From Microbacterium aurantiacum (lineage in GTDB: Bacteria; Actinomycetota; Actinomycetes; Actinomycetales; Microbacteriaceae), in NCBI RefSeq assembly GCF_021654035.1, contig NZ_JAJPDW010000001.1, positions 372,001 to 436,000 on the forward strand: DNA of 64,000 nucleotides, read 5' to 3'. The position numbers were made by a program, and so were the translations under genes. Below, piece after piece: positions 61,762 to 64,000 of the stretch; position 1 is the stretch's first letter, and each line of letters opens with the position of its first letter. The notes under the pieces are model-generated. The model was not told the DNA's origin. It searched no databases and saw only the letters and a list, made by a program, of their open reading frames with translations.

Positions 61762-62745
61762 TCAGGGGGAGGTGGTGACGACGGCGTTGTCGAGGGCGTC
61801 GGGGTCGACGCCGGGGCGACGGACGCGGTTGGTGAGGAGCACCCAGGCGACGTCCGCGTCGGGATGGATCCACAGCTCCGTGCCCGACCAGCCGCCGTGC
61901 CCGTAGACGTCGGTGTCGATGAGACCCGGAGCCCGTGAGCGCAGGTTCCAGGTGAAGCCCCAGTCCTGCCCGCGCTCGGCCGGGTACGGCTCGAGCCGCG
62001 GGATGCCGGTGGTCAGCGGTCTGCGCATCATCGCCGCCGTCGCGGGCGCGACGATCTCGCCGCGGTCGCGCAGGAGCGCCGAGGCGACCGCCAGGAGGTC
62101 CTCCGCCCGGCCCATCAAGCCGGCTCCCGGATGCCGGAGGGCGGCCAGGCGCGCCATGTCGACGCCCTCGGCCGCGGCATCCGGAATCGCGTGCGGGTCG
62201 CAGGACTCGTCGAGGGTGAGGCCATCGGCACCGATCGCCGTCGCCCACCGGGTGAGCTGCGCATCCCAGGACTCCGCGCTCGCGTGCCGGATCATCTCGG
62301 CGACGCCCTCGAACGCGATCGAGGAGTACCGCGAGACGGTGCCCGCGGCGAAGTCGCGGCCGGGTGCGCGAAGTCCCCCCGCGAGCCCCCGCGGGGCGTC
62401 CAGTGGCGGCTCCGGAATGCCGGCGGTGTGCGAGGCGAGGTGGCGGAGCCGCACGACGTCGTCGCGGTCGGCGCCGAAGTCCGGCACCGCTTCGCGCACC
62501 GGGGTCTCGGGCGTGAACAGGCCCCGTTCGATGCCGCGGGCCGCCGTCAGCCCCACCAGCGGCTTGGTGATCGAAAAGAGGCGGTAGTGGTCGTCGATGC
62601 GCGCGGGCCGGCCGTCCGTCGCACCGAACGCCTCGAGGGCGACGGTCCCGGCCGACGTCGCGATCCCGACCACCGCGGTCGGGAGCCGCCCGGCGTCCAC
62701 GTGCCGTCGCGCCCAGTCGAACGCGGCGCCGTAGGTCGTGGTCAT
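61762..62745 (-). CDS. Serine hydrolase of the class C beta-lactamase/esterase family
   Basis: A 327-aa protein of the penicillin-binding-protein-like hydrolase fold. The nucleophile is in SITK (FSITKPLVGLTAARGIERG), the Tyr motif is RYSS (YSN in class C enzymes), and the third element GHGGWSG corresponds to KTG/HxG. No signal peptide, so it is a cytosolic esterase-type member, not a secreted beta-lactamase. ATG 62745 overlaps the rhamnulokinase stop by four bases (ATGA), indicating one operon with sugar utilisation genes; deacetylation or ester cleavage of a rhamnose-containing compound is a possible job but unproved. Repeat copy D lies just after its stop. Confidence 0.88.
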   Translation of the reverse strand: MTTTYGAAFDWARRHVDAGRLPTAVVGIATSAGTVALEAFGATDGRPARIDDHYRLFSITKPLVGLTAARGIERGLFTPETPVREAVPDFGADRDDVVRLRHLASHTAGIPEPPLDAPRGLAGGLRAPGRDFAAGTVSRYSSIAFEGVAEMIRHASAESWDAQLTRWATAIGADGLTLDESCDPHAIPDAAAEGVDMARLAALRHPGAGLMGRAEDLLAVASALLRDRGEIVAPATAAMMRRPLTTGIPRLEPYPAERGQDWGFTWNLRSRAPGLIDTDVYGHGGWSGTELWIHPDADVAWVLLTNRVRRPGVDPDALDNAVVTTSP

Positions 62746-64000
62746 CGGGCGTCTCCGCGGGGTGCGTAGCGCTCGAGGGGAACGGACTCCGCCATCCGGG
62801 CACGCAGGTCTTCCAGCGTCGCGACGGGCCCGCACCACCCGTGGGCGCGCGCCTGGACGAGCACGTTGCCGAGCGCGGTCGCCTCGACGGGACCCGCGAG
62901 CACGGGGAGTCCGGTCCGGTCGGCCGTGGCCTGGCAGAGGAGACGGTTGAGCGACCCGCCGCCGACGATGTGCACGACCTCGAGGGCCCGCCCGGTGAGT
63001 TCGCCCGCGGTGCGGACGGCGTCGGCGAAGGCCGCGGCGATGCTCTCCACGATCGACCGCGTGAGCGCGGCGCGATCGCGCAGAGCGACGGCGCCGGTCT
63101 CGGCGAGCACCGCCGCGATGCGGTCCGGCATGTCGCCGGGGGCGCTCAGGCGCGGGTCGTTCGCGTCGAACAGGGCGACCTCTCCGGTGACGGCGGCGGC
63201 GGCATCCAGCAGCGACGGCAGGTCGATGGCGGCGCCGTCGTCCGCCTCCCACGCGCGGATGCTCTCGCTCAGGAGCCACAGCCCGGCGACGTTCTGGAGG
63301 AAGCGGATGCGTCCGTCCACGCCGCCCTCGTTCGTGAAGCCCGCCTCGCGCGCGGCGTCCGTCACGAGCGGCGCGTCGAGCTCGACGCCGACGAGCCCCC
63401 ATGTCCCGCACGAGATGTAGGCGGCGCGCGCGGCATCCGTCATCGGAACGGCGACGACGGCCGACGCGGTGTCGTGGGACCCGACCGCGATCACGGGTGT
63501 CGTCGCGCCCAGAGCGTCGGCGAGGTCGCCCTGAACCGTGCCGATGACCGCGCCGGGATCGATCAGCGCGGGAAGGACGGATGCCGGCAGCCCGAGCAGC
63601 TCGAGCAGGTCGAGGTCCCACTCCCCGGTGTCGACCCGCACGAGCCCGGTCGTCGAGGCGTTGGTGCGCTCGGCGACCCGGCGGCCCGTGAGGAGGAACG
63701 CGACGAGATCGGGGATGAGGAGGGCCGCATCGGCACCGTCGACTCCCTCCTCCACCGCGAACTGGTAGACGGTGTTGAAGGGCAGGAACTGCAGGCCGTT
63801 CCGGCGATAAAGCTCCGCGAACGGCACGCGGGCGTGCACCCGCTCGACGCCGTCCGCCGTCCGCTCGTCGCGGTAGTGGAACGGCTCGGCGACGAGGCGG
63901 CCGCCGGAGACGAGCCCGTAGTCGACGGCCCACGAGTCGATGCCGATGCTCGCGATGCCCGGCTCCCGCCGGAACGCTTCGCGAAGGCCCTCGACGATGT
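62742..64000 (-). CDS. rhaB: Rhamnulokinase, C-terminal part (5' end outside window)
   Basis: FGGY-family kinase phosphorylating L-rhamnulose (or a related ketose) at O1. The frame is open to the window edge; readable residues begin VEGLREAFRREPGIASIGIDSWAVDYGLVSGGRLVAEPFHYRDERT, the rhamnulokinase-specific SIGIDSWAVDYGL and HYRDxRT elements. Later parts include YRRNGLQFLPFNTVYQ, the ATP-binding ISCGTWGLVGVEL and HIVGGGSLNRLLCQATADRTGLPV (adenosine motif). Length in window about 420 aa; family members have 470-490, so about 50-60 residues are missing. It overlaps the serine hydrolase gene (ATGA). Presence suggests a rha operon extending right of the window. Confidence 0.9.
   Translation of the reverse strand, partial: IVEGLREAFRREPGIASIGIDSWAVDYGLVSGGRLVAEPFHYRDERTADGVERVHARVPFAELYRRNGLQFLPFNTVYQFAVEEGVDGADAALLIPDLVAFLLTGRRVAERTNASTTGLVRVDTGEWDLDLLELLGLPASVLPALIDPGAVIGTVQGDLADALGATTPVIAVGSHDTASAVVAVPMTDAARAAYISCGTWGLVGVELDAPLVTDAAREAGFTNEGGVDGRIRFLQNVAGLWLLSESIRAWEADDGAAIDLPSLLDAAAAVTGEVALFDANDPRLSAPGDMPDRIAAVLAETGAVALRDRAALTRSIVESIAAAFADAVRTAGELTGRALEVVHIVGGGSLNRLLCQATADRTGLPVLAGPVEATALGNVLVQARAHGWCGPVATLEDLRARMAESVPLERYAPRGDAR

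Overview
The window is chromosomal DNA from a high-GC, aerobic, heterotrophic actinobacterium, most likely a Microbacteriaceae member close to Microbacterium. The grounds are C/G-ending codons throughout, frequent GGATGC/GCATCC words inside genes, many short-overlap (ATGA/GTGA) operons, leaderless-looking promoters, LAVTG-type sortase signals, a coenzyme F420 ligase, and two copies of a small protein typical of Microbacteriaceae. I found no rRNA, tRNA, CRISPR array, prophage or insertion sequence.

Layout. 1-4.1 kb: end of a methylcitrate-cycle operon (prpB fragment, prpC), an acidic orphan protein, an internally deleted ROK kinase and a thiolase. 4.2-15.3 kb: surface and secreted enzymes, namely a cell-wall-anchored nucleotidase, a TIGR01777 SDR protein, a 450-bp intergenic region with two palindromic repeats and two LacI-type operators, and a 2024-aa amylase-pullulanase fusion. 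15.3-22.3 kb: an acyl-CoA oxidation block (acyl-CoA dehydrogenase, 3-hydroxyisobutyrate dehydrogenase, enoyl-CoA hydratase, MarR regulator, EtfBA, cytochrome b). 22.4-28.5 kb: a three-gene two-component locus, a transporter, CofE, a GNAT protein and a thioesterase. 28.6-32.5 kb: a compact signalling block with an EAL phosphodiesterase, a bacteriophytochrome-GGDEF protein, two paralogous small proteins and an 83-aa protein. 32.6-40.4 kb: PutA, a small membrane/HTH pair, a quinone oxidoreductase, then an arginine-dihydrolase-like enzyme with ornithine aminotransferase. 40.4-49.1 kb: a nine-gene operon with a Liv-type ABC importer, acyl-CoA ligase, TetR regulator, SDR dehydrogenase and esterase. 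49.1-57.8 kb: a sulfite-oxidase-like enzyme, a modular GH16 glucanase with a sortase signal, and the ATP-grasp/alpha-E/transglutaminase trio. 57.8-64 kb: two frameshifted small membrane-protein genes, acetolactate decarboxylase, a drug-efflux MFS, a serine hydrolase and the end of rhamnulokinase, threaded with four copies of a 67-bp palindromic repeat.

How it fits together. Several blocks form plausible pathways. The 15-18 kb genes match valine/isobutyryl-CoA degradation; its end product propionyl-CoA would enter the methylcitrate cycle at the left edge, and its electrons would go to EtfAB and perhaps the adjacent cytochrome b. Arginine -> ornithine -> pyrroline-5-carboxylate -> glutamate can be completed by the 38-40 kb pair plus PutA. 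The ABC operon suggests uptake, ester cleavage, oxidation and CoA activation of a hydroxy-acid, possibly 3-hydroxybutyrate oligomers, finishing with a thiolase. Starch (amylopullulanase), beta-glucan (GH16), extracellular nucleotides and rhamnose use point to a plant- or soil-associated saprophyte.

Most unusual items: the 67-bp repeat family, a GH16 domain inserted inside a carbohydrate-binding fold with a probable CTG start, the light/c-di-GMP block with its paired small proteins, the ETF-linked cytochrome b with tandem RRGLPR motifs, and the ArgZ-like/RocD operon.
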